From: Megaleporinus macrocephalus
Taxonomy: Eukaryota; Chordata; Actinopteri; Characiformes; Anostomidae
Direction of reading: 5' to 3'
Length of the DNA stretch: 64,000 nucleotides
NCBI GenBank assembly: GCA_021613375.1
Contig: CM038719.1
Coordinates: 3,439,615 to 3,503,614 of the forward strand
The translations under genes were made by a program, and so were the position numbers. The notes below the pieces were generated by a model. That model ran no database searches, had not been told where the DNA came from, and was given only the letters and a program-made list of their open reading frames with translations. Below are positions 22,348 to 34,244 of this stretch, one piece after another; within the stretch, counting starts at the first letter, position 1; every line of letters begins with the position of its first letter.

Positions 22348-22985
22348 TTTTAAAATGTTTGAGCAGTGAGAAACAAACAGAAACAGTTCAATAGTCTCTC
22401 TAACGCGAGAGAGTCCAGAAGGCTAGAAGCAGGAGGGCTTGGAGAAGCCGCCGGCAGATCTGGAGAGCAGACTTGATGTTTAAGAGGGATCGCTGGTGTA
22501 GATGTTGTCTCTCACATGCACCTCCTGTGGTCGTCCGGTGGTGCTGAGGAACCTGAGCAGTACTCGTGTCCCGAGGCGGCGGAGGAACCAGATTCAGACC
22601 TGCTTGAGCAGTGCACCTTCAATAGACAGCGCAGTGGAAATGAAAACAGTCTTTAAAGGAACCGGCGGAAGCTGGGGGAACGAATACGATGTGAGAGGCG
22701 AGTTTGTGGATCCATGGTAGCACCGACCTCACTCCTCGGATACTGCAGCAGGGAGGCTCAGTTGACTGGAGGTGAGAGAGTCTGCTGGTTCTCTTGGGTT
22801 CCAGGGAGGTAGACGGGACCCCGCTGGGAAAAGACCTCAAGTAAACCACCAGCCTAGAGACCACGGACAGGTAAGCTCTGATCCTCACAGTTTCAGACAC
22901 TGTAAACAACATCACATGCTGAGGGTAGCGTGGGGCTAGCGTATATGGACTGTGCTAATTGATTGCTGCCGCTGGCACTAACAGG
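22348..22985. other. unassigned sequence
   Basis: GC-moderate and not repeated elsewhere in the window. No convincing exon. Confidence 0.4.
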
Positions 22986-23167
22986 GTGCAGGTGTGTGTG
23001 ATGGGTATCCATGGTGATGTGTGTGTGTGTGCAGGGTGTGTGTGGGTTATCATGGTGAAGTGTGTGTGTGTGTGTCCTAGGCTACCTAGTAAACAGGCGA
23101 CTGCGACCGTACAATCCGGCCAGTCGGGGAGCTTACACCTGTATTTATATATAAATAAATATATTTT
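22986..23167 (+). repeat. third copy of the 20.5-21.5 kb composite repeat, collapsed
   Basis: One and a half minisatellite units (ggtgatgtgtgtgtgtgtgc) followed by ctaggctacctagtaaacag and tacaatccggccagtc, as in 20976-21080 and 21413-21515. Confidence 0.95.
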
Positions 23168-23283
23168 AAGTTTTCTACATCATTTGAACACACCAATATT
23201 CCAAAATAGCTTGGAAAAAATTCTGGTTCCTTTGACTTACATTGAAAGTAATGTATGTTTTTGTTCTCTCTTGTAAAGTTGCA
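23168..23283 (-). repeat. dispersed repeat family B, copy 2
   Basis: In minus sense: tttacaagagagaac, then aatgtaagtcaaaggaacca, then aagctattttggaa and tgttcaaatgatgtag. It agrees best with copy 4 at 39598. Confidence 0.8.
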
Positions 23284-23289
23284 ATGTAT

Positions 23290-23640
23290 ACAGGGTGAGC
23301 CAAAAGTCTCAGGACACCCTTTTATTTCAGAGGTGAAAGGGAATATCTGAATACCCCAACAAGTAAAGGGTGAGGGGGTCTATCTTTTAGGCTATGGCCC
23401 GAACATGGCCACCATCTTGCAAGCCGCCATATTGGATGAAGAGCAGGTTTTTCCAATGGGAAGGTGGTCACGTAGCAGATCAAAGAAGATCAGAACTGTC
23501 TCAGAAATCAACTTATGCCAAACAGATTTGCAGTATCTATTACTTCAGGGTGCTGTCCCTGGTGCTGAACTGCGCCTTCAGATCTGTGTTCAATGTTGGT
23601 CAATGTGGTTGCTGTTGCAAATATTACAAATCTAATTGCA
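23290..23640 (+). mobile_element. possible mariner-like terminus and flank
   Basis: The sequence TA followed by cagggtgagccaaaagtctc resembles mariner-type terminal repeats ('...ggt(g)..ccaaaagt'). No transposase block and no matching opposite end were found, so the call is tentative. Confidence 0.3.
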
Positions 23641-23659
23641 TCCGTATATATATATATAT

Positions 23660-24098
23660 ATGATTTCCCAAATTGATTCAATTCGATTTCCGATTCAATT
23701 CAATTAAATTCAATATGGATTCATTTAGGGATATTTCAGTTAAAATAAGATGTTTTGTTTGAATATGAAAAGAGATTTTCAGAGAACTAATGTGGTAAAT
23801 GTAGAAGGAACACTCAACCTACCATAACTAAAAACATTAGTGTTTCACCACACCCACTTTCAAGCATGTGTTTGTTCCTCCTTTGTGTTAGAACTTCCGC
23901 TCAGCTAACCAAAATGAATACAGTTACATGGGAGGAGACCAGAGAGACAGTAGGAAGTTCTAATGGGACAACACTGTCTCCTCAATGTCTGGAAAGCTAA
24001 TTTTAAAGGTTGGTCTCGGGTTTATACGAATTGATATCGGATTATTCAAATGAAGATCAATTTGAATCGAAAAATTATTTTTTTAAACACACCCCTAC
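23660..24098 (-). mobile_element. hAT-like non-autonomous element, left end worn
   Basis: The right end, read on the minus strand, begins TAGGGGTGTGTTTAAAAAAA and continues with ttcgattcaaattgatc. The left part is rich in gattcaattcgatttccga. The TAGGGGTGT start is shared with the complete hAT-like element at 37895-38288. Both ends now abut TA microsatellites, so a target duplication cannot be read. Confidence 0.6.
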
Positions 24099-24118
24099 AT
24101 ATATATATATATATATAT

Positions 24119-24866
24119 AAAGCGAACCGTGACTCTTAGGCCCCAGTCCTCTCCCCCAACCCCCCCCACCACCATCTGAAGAAAATACTGTTTCCTCTGC
24201 TACTACACTGCAAGTCAAGAAACAAAAAATGAGCTGACAGAAAAACAACAAACAATAACATCTGTACAACATAGATGACTTCTTAAATAAGGTTCCTCCT
24301 TCTAAATAACCGATGATAAACATGCTCATGCCAGAGAAATATTTGCGCTCGAGTTTTAAAGGAGGTGGGTTTGATGGTTTGGAGGCGGGACATGGGCTTC
24401 CATCATGACTCAGCAAACTAGCTAGCGGTGGTAGCCTAGCGCTAGCTAGCTGTTTCTCCAGCTAGCATCACCACAGCGGGCGGAAATGATCATACAGTTA
24501 AGCCCCGCCCACTTAGAGGGAAGATATGATTGGTTAGATTTACTGTCATATAAAATTTGTATGGTGCTGAATTAGAACTGCCTGGCCCCCTCGTGAACAG
24601 CGGGACCACCAATCACCAACATTCTGCGGAGGCATCACAGTCCTTATAGGGGGAGACACAAACTCACAGCCTTCCACTTAACCCCTCACATTCCAACACA
24701 GAGTATATAGACACGTTTGAATAATTTATTTATCTATATTTTTGTAATTGTTTAGATGTTGATTGTCAAACTGTAAGTATATAAAATAAAATTATATATA
24801 TATATATAATAAGAATATTTTAGGGCGTAGTGGGCCATGACAGTTCCCCACTGATATATATACATA
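24119..24866. other. unassigned sequence with GCTAGC cluster
   Basis: At 24417-24470 several ctagctagc motifs form short palindromes. The remainder has no recognised gene. A TA run is present at 24797-24812. Confidence 0.4.
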
Positions 24867-25110
24867 ATGACTACTTTACAGGAGAGAACAAAAACTGTCT
24901 TTACTTCTAATGTAAGTCAATGGAACCAGAATTTTTTGGGGCTTTTCTATTGGTCCATTCATCATGAAACTTCTACACAGGCTATAAAGAGCATCATGTT
25001 GTGTTTAATTTTTTCTTTTTTCTATGACTTTCTTTCTAGTGAACCTCACTGAACCGTTAGCAGTGGAGGTGAATGGAACCAGACGTCCACCTTTAACAGC
25101 TCCCTCATAG
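24867..25110 (+). repeat. dispersed repeat family B, copy 3
   Basis: Reads tttacaggagagaacaaaaa, aatgtaagtcaatggaacca, ttggtccattcatcatgaaa. It ends with a gtgaatggaaccagacgtcc motif that also occurs near the outer ends of the inverted repeat at 8597-10860. Confidence 0.8.
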
Positions 25111-25700
25111 AAAGCTGTGAATACACTGCCTAGTGTCTGAGACACTGTCTTACTGTATTGCTCCTCCTCCTTTCTACTTGCCCCTCCCCCTCTCTTCCCT
25201 GCCGCTTATTTGTTTCTTTGCCTCGTCTACCTTTGGTTTGCTCCTCCCACCTTCTTTTTTAGCCTGCCCTGTCTTTCATCTATTTGCCCCTCCCCCCTGT
25301 CTTCCCCACTCCTCCCTTCTGTATGGCCAGCTCTCTAAGCTCTCCCCTACTCCTTCTTTCTAGTTAACCTCTCTCTTAGAAATAACCTCAGACTTAAAAA
25401 TAATTAAGTCTTAATTAATTAATTAATTAATTAATTAATTAATTAAAGAACTAATGAATTAATATCTTTGCTGTTCTGTAGAAGCCCTAATAGAAAAGTA
25501 GTAGCGACCTGTGCACCTCTGAGTTATTTGTTTCTGAATTCAGAACCCAGTGAGGTCATCGAGACCCGGCTCAGAACCAGGTTTCAGACTGTAGTGGGCA
25601 GTGGAAGCCCACCCGTCCCTGCGCTGGGTTAAGTGGGTCGTGTTATTAAGGCTTGTGTAATGAAAGTTAGCTTTCGGCTTATGTAAGGTTAGGCCTGCCT
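25111..25700. repeat. pyrimidine-rich stretch and (TTAA)n
   Basis: 25160-25370 is rich in tgcccctccc and ctcttcc runs. 25406-25446 is a perfect TTAA repeat (ttaattaattaattaatta). 25450-25700 is unassigned. Confidence 0.7.
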
Positions 25701-27350
25701 GCAGTGTGATAGGTCTGAGCTCCCTCCGGTCTTTATCTCCTCTGCTCCTCCTAACGTCTCCTCATCTTCATTCCATCTTCTCAGCCGAGGAAGCAGGACA
25801 CGCCCCCTCACCATCTTACTGTCCTTTCTCTAGTAGCCCCTCCCTCTCTGTCCCTACTCGCCCCTCCCACTGCTCTTCCTTCTCTCCTTTCATTACTTTT
25901 CTCCTCATCTCTCTCCTCTTATCTTATTGCCCCTCGCTGCTCTTTTTACTTGCCCCCACTCCTCCTCTCACCTTCCTTATTGGCCCCCACTTTCCTTGCC
26001 TCTCCTCCTCTCTGTTTGCCCCTCCTCTTCATTTACTTGCCCCTTCCTCTCCCTGCGATCGTCCTGCCCCGCCCCCTCTTTAACTCCTATCTGCCCTGCT
26101 TACTTGGCCCTCCTTGACTGTACCTGCCCCCCCCCCCATGTGCCCCCTCTTCCTTTTGTCCCCTCCCTCTTTCTCCTTTCTTGCTCCTCCCCATCTCTTC
26201 TCTGACGCTCGTTTGTTTTTTGCCTACTCCCACCTTGTTTTTACCCCTCCCCTCTTTTTATCTATTCACCCCTCCCCATCTCTCCCCCACTCCTATCCTC
26301 AATTTGCTCCTCCCACCTTCTTTTTACCCCCTCACCTTTTTCTTCTCTCCCTCCACTCTCTTCCCCACTCCTACTTTCTACTTGCCCCATCTCTCTTGCC
26401 TCTTCGATTCTCTATTTGTCCCCAACATCCTTTTATTTATTTGCTTCTCCCCCTCTCCTCCTTTCTAATTACCCCATCCCGTTTGCCCTCCTTTCTTTAC
26501 ATAAACCTTTACCCTCTTTACCCTCTTCTTATCTCTCTCTCACCCCACTTTCTGTTTGCCCCTGCTCTATTTACCCCGTCTCTCCTTTACTTACCTGCCT
26601 CTCGCTTTTCTCTTACTCTCTATTTGCCCCCCTCCTCTGTTTGCCACTGCACTGCTCTATTTTACCCTCAGTTTACTTCTCCCACTTCCTATTTACCTTC
26701 CCCCCTTTTGTTTAAATACCTCCCCTACCCTCTTATTTGCTCCTCCTAATATCGTTTTGCCCCACACTCTTGTTATTCATTTGCGCCCCCTCCACTACTC
26801 TCCTTTTTTTTGCCCCTCCCTTTTCCCCCGGTTTTTCCCACTTTCCTGTGCCCCTGCTCCAGCCCCTCCCCATTTTTTGCCCCGCCCACTTTCATTTTCC
26901 CCCACTCACCTCCTTCTTGCGCACATCCTTCTTCCACTCACCCCTTCTCATCTCTCTGTTTGCCCCGCCTTTTCTCTACTTGCCCCTCCCCCTCTTTACT
27001 TACTCGCCTCTCTTGTTTCTCACTGCCTCTCCTACCCTCTATTTGCACCTTTAACTTACCTCCCCCAACTCTTCTTACCCTCCACCCACTTTCTTTTTGC
27101 CCCTTCCCCTACTCTGCCTTTCTACCTACCCCCTTGCCCCTCCCTTTTTGTCCCCCCCTCTCTTGTGCACGCCCTGCTTAAACGTACCCCTCCCCATCTC
27201 TGTTTGCCCCACCTTTTCTGCACTTGCCCCTCCCCCTCTCTACTTCCCTGCCTCTCCCTTTACTAATTGCCTTACCCACTCTCTGTTTTCCCCCTCCCAC
27301 TTTCTTTTCCCCCACTTACTAGCCCCGCCCCCTTTCTGTGCCGGCCCCTC
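25701..27350. repeat. 1.6-kb degenerate TTTGCCCCTCC array
   Basis: The plus strand is overwhelmingly pyrimidine, with a loosely periodic motif (ttgcccctcccc, acttgcccctcc) every 20-45 bp. Open frames across it yield Pro/Leu/Ser-rich peptides and are not genes. The strong strand asymmetry could support triplex (H-DNA) structures. Confidence 0.85.
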
Positions 27351-27446
27351 CCCCCGAGTCCTCTCCGATGAGCTCCTGTACACCATCAGTGTGTGTTTAG
27401 TGCTGGACGGCGAGGCTCATTTAGTATTCAGCACAGGCAGCGAGCG

Positions 27447-27518
<72 letters not shown>

Positions 27519-27786
27519 GAGGAAGGAAGGGAGGGAGGGGAGGGTTGTGAGATCGAGAGGAAAAAAAAAAAACAAGGCAGGGGAAAACAGAGAGAGGAGA
27601 AACAGAGGGGAGCAGAGAGAGAGAGAGAGCGGGCGAGAGAGCAAGACAGAGACACAGCCTACCTCCATCCTTTTTCTCCCTCTCACTCCATCCTGTAGCA
27701 GCCCAGGTACAGTACACCAGTCTTTTCTCTGCCTTTGCTTTGTGCTCAGTGGGCTCGGCTGGATCAGCGCCGGACGATGCCTGTGC

Positions 27787-27800
<14 letters not shown>
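27351..27800 (+). other. left part of a CpG-bearing block with (AG)n
   Basis: Contains an (AG)n run at 27452-27514 flanked by gcgagcgagcg and gcggagg. At 27711 there is a GT-donor-like cccag|gtacagta after a CT-rich segment, as in a 5' untranslated exon, but nothing else supports transcription. Confidence 0.3.
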
Positions 27801-27828
<28 letters not shown>

Positions 27829-28032
27829 GTCTGTCCTGTGTCGTCGTGTGAAGCCCCCCTGTACGGGAGGAGAGTGGCCTAAATACTGTGTCTATTATTT
27901 TATGCTTTAATTATGAAGTGGTCCGAATCGTGACTCCGCTCTTTTGCAGACATGTATGCTGCGTGTGTGTGTGTGTGTGCATGAGGGACTGTGTACGTGT
28001 GTGTGCATGAGGGACTGTGTATGTGTGTGTAC

Positions 28033-28125
<93 letters not shown>
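27795..28125. repeat. (GT)n and (TA)n compound microsatellites
   Basis: 27795-27826 is a GT run. 27964-28046 has three gtgtgtg blocks separated by catgagggactgtgt. 28046-28124 is TA repeats of about 78 bp. Cryptic frames through it are artefacts. Confidence 0.95.
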
Positions 28126-28129
<4 letters not shown>

Positions 28130-28149
28130 GAGTGTGTGTGTTTTCCTTT

Positions 28150-28680
28150 GCTTGTGCAACAACCTATAGAACTGTATTCGGACTGTGCGAGGGGCCTCGC
28201 TGCCTGTGCCGTTCACCCATTGTCCGCTGGGAAGCTGCAGCCGTACGTTGCCCTGAAACGTGCAGAAATGGCCAAGGAAATTTTTTCCGAAGGACCTCCT
28301 CCAACTCCTCCGACGGTGCATCCTCGTACCCCACCCCTCTTCTCTCCCTCCGTTCTCCTTCGGAGGCATCCCTGCACGGGCTGCTGGCGGGAGAGCAACC
28401 AGGCGAACGTTAATGCATGTCATTTGTGGGGAGATTTGGGCTTCAGCTGTGCAAAAAAAAGAAGAAATGTGTGTGTGTGTGCACGCGCGTGTGCATGCCT
28501 GCGTGCGTGCGTGCGTGTGCTGGTGAGGGGCGAGCGAGGAGCGGCTAATTCCCTCTCGACGTGACGGTGCTCTGGTGGTGTGACGTTGCTGAGCAGAGCA
28601 CCCCCCGCTCGCTCGGAGCCGGAGCTGAAACCCACGGGCTGCCTCACAACGGCACCCACAGCCCAGACAGCTTTCGTTCC
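28150..28680. promoter_or_regulatory. CpG-rich block, possible promoter or 5' exon
   Basis: Roughly 30 CpGs are visible in about 500 bp, far denser than in the surrounding arrays. Features include a gtgcgtgcgtgcgtgcgtg run (28497-28516, Z-DNA prone), several tgacg motifs near 28560-28590, and GC-rich flanks. A CpG island at a gene start is one reading; no coding exon or TATA box was found. Confidence 0.35.
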
Positions 28681-28689
28681 CTTCTTTTT

Positions 28690-28960
28690 CCTCTAACAGC
28701 CTCTTTCTCTCTCTCTCTACCTCTCTCTCTCTCTCTTTACCTCTCTCTCTCTCTCTATCTCTCTCTCACTGGCTGTGTTGCCTGTGTGATGTTATAGATA
28801 ATTTAGATAGAGGGCTGGAGTGAAGGAGAGGGAGAGAGAGAGAGAGAGGTGGGGGAGAGGCTGGTTGGAGTACTGAGACAGTGATAGATAGAATAAGAAC
28901 GAGAGGGGGAGAGAGGAAGATGGAGAGAGAAGGGTAGGAGAGGGGAGAAAGGGGGGAAAT
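28690..28960. repeat. (CT)n then (GA)n blocks
   Basis: 28700-28770 is CT-rich and 28815-28960 is GA-rich on the same strand, a small version of the mirror-pair arrangement seen at 6.4-8.4 and 49.3-53.0 kb. Confidence 0.85.
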
Positions 28961-29059
28961 AAGAAAGAAAGTGGGCGCGGGTCGAAGAAACCTTTGGGTA
29001 ATAGTGTTTGAGATGATTGTCAATGGTGCATTAGTGCAAGTGTGGAACAGATTCCCTAG

Positions 29060-32000
29060 GGGGCAGTAGAGCTGGGGCACCTGAGGCTGGGGGCATTAAG
29101 ACTGTAAAGCTTGTTTGGCTTAGTATAGCAGAAAGGTTTGGGCCAGTATAGCTAGGGGCAATAGTGTCTGGGTCAGCATAGCTGGTGGCATGAGGTTTAG
29201 GTCAGTACAACTGGGGTAGCAGGGGCAGTTGAGCTGTAGAATCTGGGAGCAGTAGATTTTGGGGCCATAAAGCTTTGGGTAGTTGAGCTGCAGAGCTGGG
29301 CTAGTAGAGTTGGGAGCCATAGAGTTGGGCACAGTATGGCGGCTGGCAGTAGAACTGGCGGCAGTAGGTTTTAGGGTGGCAGTAAATTTGGGAGGTGTAA
29401 AATCAGGGGGGCAGTAGAACTGTAGAATCAGGGGCAGTCGAGTTGTAGAATCTGGGGGCAGTAGAGCTGTAGAATCTGGGGGCAGTAGAGCTGTAGAAAC
29501 TTAAGGCAGTAGAATAAGAGGGCAGTACTCTAGAATCTGGTGGCAGCTGAGATGTAGAGTCTGGTGGCAGTAGTACTGTAGAATCTGGCGGCAGGAGAGC
29601 TATAGAATCTGAGGGCAGTAGAATAAGAGGGCAGTAGAGCTGTAGAATCTGGGGGCAGTAGAGCTGTAGAGTCCGGTGGCAGTAGAGCTGTAGTATCTGG
29701 TGGCAGTAGAGTTGTAGAATCTGGGGGCAGTAGAGCTGTAGAGTCCGGTGGCAGTAGAGCTGTAGTATCTGGTGGCAGTAGAGTTGTAGAATCTGAAGGC
29801 AGTAGAGCTGTATAATCTGGTGGTGGTAGAGCAGTAGAATCTGGTGGCAGTAGAGCTGTAGTGTTTGGTGACAGCAGAGCTGTAGAATCTTGGGGCAGTA
29901 GAGCTGTAGAAATGGAGGGCAGTAGAGCTGTAGAATCTGGTGGCAGTAGAGCTGTGGAGTCTGAGGACAGTAAAGCTGTAGAATCCGCTGGCAGTAGAAA
30001 TGGAGGGCAGTAGAGCTGTAGAATCTGGGGGTAGTAAAGCTGTAGAAATGGAGGGCAGTAGAGCTGTAGAATCTGGTGGCAGTAGAGCTGTGGAGTCTGA
30101 GGACAGTAAAGCTGTAGAATCCGCTGGCAGCAGAAATGGAGAGCAGTAGAGCTGTAGAATCTGGGGGTAGTAGAGCTGTAGAAATTTAAGGCAGTAGAAT
30201 AAGAGGGCAGTACTCTAGAATCTGGTGGCAGTTGAGATGTAGAGTCTGGTGGCAGTAGAGCTGTAGAATCTGAAGGCAGTAGAGCTGTAGAGTCCGGTGG
30301 CAGTAGAGCTGTAGTATCTGGTGGCAGTAGAGCTGTAGAATCAGAGGGGAGTACAGCTGTAGAATCTGGGGGGAGTCGAGCTGTAGAATCTGGGGGCAGT
30401 AGAGCTGTACAGTCTGATGGCAATAGTACTGTAGAGTCTGGTGGCAGTAGAGCTGTAGAATCTGAAGGCAGTAGAGCTGTAGAATCTGAAGGCAGTAGAG
30501 CTGTAGAGTCCGGTGGCAGTAGAGCTGTAGAATCAGAGGGGAGTACAGCTGTAAAATCTGGGGGGAGTCGAGCTGTAGAATCTGGAGGCAGTAGAGCTGT
30601 ACAGTCTGATGGCAATAGTACTGTAGAGTCTGGTGGCAGTAGAGCTGTAGAATCAGAGGGGAGTACAGCTGTAGAATCTGGGGGGAGTCGAGCTGTAGAG
30701 TCTGGTGGCAGTAGAGCTGTAGAGTCTGGTGGCAGTAGAGCTGTAGAGTCTGGTGGCAGTAGAGCTGTAGGGTCTGGTGGCAGTAGAGCTGTAGAATCTG
30801 AAGGCAGTAGAGCTGTAGAATCTGGGGGCAGTAGAGCTGTAGAGTCCGGTGGCAGTAGAGCTGTAGTATCTGGTGGCAGTAGAGTTGTAGAATCTGGTGG
30901 CAGTAGAGCTGTAGGATCTGGTGGCAGTAGAGCTGTAGAATCAGAGGGGAGTACAGCTGTAGAATCTGGGGGGAGTTGAGCTGTAGAATCTGGGGGCAGT
31001 AAAGCTGTACAGTCTGATGGCAATAGTACTGTAGAGTCTGGTGGCAGTAGAGCTGTAGAATCTGGGGGCATTAGAGCTATAGAAACTGAGGGCAGTAGAA
31101 TAAGAGGGCAGTAGAGCTGTAGAGTCTGGTGGCAGTAGAGCTGTAGAGTCTGGTGGCAGTAGAGCTGTAGAGTCTGAAGGCAGTAGAGTTGTAGAACCTG
31201 GTGGCAGTAGAGCAGTATAATCTTGGGGCAGTAGAGCTGTAGTGTTTGGTGACAGCAGAGCTGTAGAATCTTGGGGCAGTAGAGCTGTAGAAATGGAGGA
31301 CAGTAGAGCTGTAGAATCTGGTGGCAGTAGAGCTGTGGAGTCTGAGGACTGTAGAGCTGTAGAATCTGGGGGTAGTAGAGCTGTAGAATCCGGTGGCAGT
31401 TGGAATGGAGGGCAGTAGAGCTGTAGAATCTGGGGGTAGTATAGCTGTAGAATTTGAAGGCAGTAGAGTTATAGAATCTAGTGGCAGTAGAGCTGTAGTG
31501 TTTGGTGGCAGTAGAGCAGTAGAATCTGGTGGCAGTAGAGCTGTATAATCTGATGGCAGTAGAGCTGTAGTGTTTGGTAGCAGTAGAATCTGGTGGCAGT
31601 AGAGCTGTGGAGTCTGAGGACAGTAGAGCTGTAGAAATGGAGGGCAGTCAAGCTGTAGAATCTGGGGGTAGTAGAGCTGTAGAAATGGAGGGCAGTAGAG
31701 CTGTAGAAATGGAAGGCAGTAGAGCTGTAGAAATGGAGGGCAGTAGAGCTGTAGAAATGGAAGGCAGTAGAGCTGTAGAATCTGGGGGTAGTAGAGCTGT
31801 AGAATTTGGGGGTAGTAGAGCTGTAGAAATGGAGGGCAGTAGAGCTGTAGAATCTGGTGGCAGTAAAGCTGTAGAATCTGGTGGCAGTAGAGCTGTAGAA
31901 TCTGGTGGCAGCAGAGCTGTAGAATCTGGTGGCAGTAGAGCTGTAGAATCTGGTGGCAGCAGAGCTGTAGAAATGGAGGGCAGTAGAGCTGTAGAATCTG

Positions 32001-32515
32001 GTGGCAGTAGAGCTGTAGAATCTGGTGGCAGTAGAGCTGTAGAATCTGGTGGCAGCAGAGCTGTAGAAATGGAGGGCAGTAGAGCTGTAGAATCTGGGGG
32101 TAGTAGAGCTGTAGAATCCGGTGGCAGTTGGAATGGAGGGCAGTAGAGCTGTAGAATCCGGTGGCAGTAGAGCTGTAGAATCTAGTGGCAGTAGAGCTGT
32201 AGTGTTTGGTGGCAGTAGAGCAGTAGAATCTGGTGGCAGTAGAGCTGTAGTGTTTGGTAGCAGTAGAATCTGGGGGTAGTAGAGCTGTAGAAATGGAGGG
32301 CAGTAGAGCTGTAGAATCTGGGGGTAGTAGAACTATAGACTCGTGGGGGCAGTATGGCTGGAATAGTAAAGTTGGTGCCAATAGAGTTTAGGAGGAGCAA
32401 AACTGGTGGCCGCAGATCAGTAGAGCCGCTTGCAGTAGAGTTTGGGCGTGAGAACTATCGGCAGCAGTGCTGGGGCAGTAGAGCTAAGGGCTGTAGAGCT
32501 GGGGGCAGTTGAATT
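29060..32515. repeat. 3.45-kb minisatellite, 24-bp unit
   Basis: About 140 units of 24 bp with core ggcagtagagctgtagaatc. Variant classes such as aatggag, gtgtttggt, tctgaggacagtaaag and ccggtggcag recur in the same order in several places, for example 29935-30020 and 30060-30140, showing duplication of multi-unit blocks. The period is eight codons, so stop-free frames of 513, 434 and 190 codons arise with an eight-residue repeat (LLPPDSTA on one strand, GGSRAVES on the other). These lack start context, splice sites and any non-repeat domain. Confidence 0.97.
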
Positions 32516-33565
32516 TTAAGAGGCTACAGAGCTATAGGACCTTCACAGATCCACACATTAACTGACATAAACCCTCATAACGCGCATAAACCCTCTCGAA
32601 CATCTTCGGAATCACAGAAAGAATGAGAAACTCCTCCACACGGAGCCCCTAAAGAGGCAGCAGCACACATAGAACATCATACATAAAACACAAAATGCCT
32701 GGAATTCCAGGTGATGTAATACGGCCTGGATTCATACCGCCTGTACTGCGGAATCCGCCAACGTTCCTGAAGGGGGTCCACACAGGAATGCAGGTTGATA
32801 AACGATTCCCTTTAATATCCGTCGTACGTCTGGGAAACTTCGCCAGCCAGGAAATCACACAGAGGACTGTAAACAAGGCCACCTTAACTCAGCCCACGAC
32901 TGGGAGTAGTCAGGATTGAGTTAAGTCTGAGTTTAAGTGAGCTCAGACCAAACCAAGGCCATGGATAAAGAGTCAACACCTTTGAGCTCAAGCCTTAACT
33001 GATGCCAGCTCAGATTTCTTGGTCCTACAAACTGTTTGGTGGAGATGCTTGTTTGGAAAAGCGAGACTCACTTGAGGCAACAGAGTTAGAGTGAATTAGA
33101 GAGAGTCAGTAATTAAGCTAGGCTTTATAAATGAAATGATATAATTACATAATTCCATCCATTTGCAGGCTGGAGTCCGCATTTCTGAGATCAGGCATCG
33201 ACACAAACATGGCAACAATATGAAAAATAGTCCCCAGAAAACAAAACAGTTCATACAACAACAACTCTTCAGCAATACAATACAGTTCCGATCCATTTAG
33301 TCCAATCAAACACAGAGGCAGTGGTCTGGTTCTGAGTTCACTGGTTGTGTGTTGATGCACCGGTGACAGTTAAAAGCATGAAAATACCTAATAAATAATA
33401 ATTTTTTATTAAAAGCTTTTATCTGGAATAGATGCTCAACATCTATAACAACAGTATATCAATGATGTAGCAGCAGTAAAGCTGAATACAGTCAGTAGAC
33501 TTTTCATAACTGAGTAAATATGATTTATTCAGTTTATTTTTCACTTTATCTCCAAGTTCATATTT
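32516..33565. other. unassigned sequence
   Basis: A frame of 74 codons starts at 32695 (MPGIPGDVIRPGF...) but nothing supports it as a gene. No repeat boundary recognised. Confidence 0.35.
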
Positions 33566-34240
33566 GTAGAGCAGGGGTGTTTAATTAGAGTCAGTAAGGT
33601 CCAGTTAGAGGAGATCTCCTCAGGACAAGGTCCGAACCGTCATCATCTCTAACGTGTGTTCTGATTCAGTGGTGTATCCTGTTTACTGAAGTAGTCTAGT
33701 ATCAGCATCTCATACCATCAGCTACTGAAACACCAACACATCACACATACCCTTCAGTATATTTCAGTATATTTACTGTTTAAATGCTGAACTGAATTAA
33801 TTATTTATAAACTAATAATAAATGTTTTTTACTCACTTCAATAAAAACAAGATCTACATTAAAAAAAAAGAATGCTTTTGAAGAAAAGAGAATCTTAAAG
33901 TGTTTATTTATAGAGAAAGTAAATAAACGTGGTTCTTCTTGTTAACTCAGCTTCTCAGATGAACATGTTGGTTGTACAGAGCGGTGTTCTCCAGAACTAG
34001 ACGAGGTTCATTCCAGAACCGTTCCTGTTAAACACTCAGTTCTCTCTGTTCACTTTTCTGTTTTTAGAGCTCCTTATTCTTTCTGACTCACTTTAGTCTC
34101 CGGCTGCTGCTCCTCGCTTCCTACCTGTGTGCGCGCTGCACACCCCAATGTGCACTGATCTGATTGGCTGAGGAGCACCTTCGGTGATCTTACAGCACAC
34201 ATGACTGGTCTCTGAGATCACTGCACCGTAAAGCTGGTAT
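33566..34240 (+). mobile_element. possible hAT-related fish repeat
   Basis: Begins with gcaggggtgtttaattagag (a CAGGGGTGT start is typical of hAT ends) and contains ctgattggctgaggagcacc, wording I associate with dispersed fish repeats. The right end and target duplication were not resolved, and the element may be several fragments. Confidence 0.35.
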
Positions 34241-34244
34241 ACTG

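Noticed and set aside
25706..27882. Series of long Pro/Leu/Ser-rich frames
   Set aside because: Pyrimidine-rich degenerate repeat and (AG)n; all frames are low complexity and overlap one another.
29530..32381. Two adjacent long minus-strand frames (513 and 434 codons) with LLPPDSTA repeats, reminiscent of a heptad/octad-repeat protein tail
   Set aside because: They follow from a stop-free 24-bp unit; the plus strand is open too, the two frames are out of phase with each other, and there is no flanking domain or splice signal.
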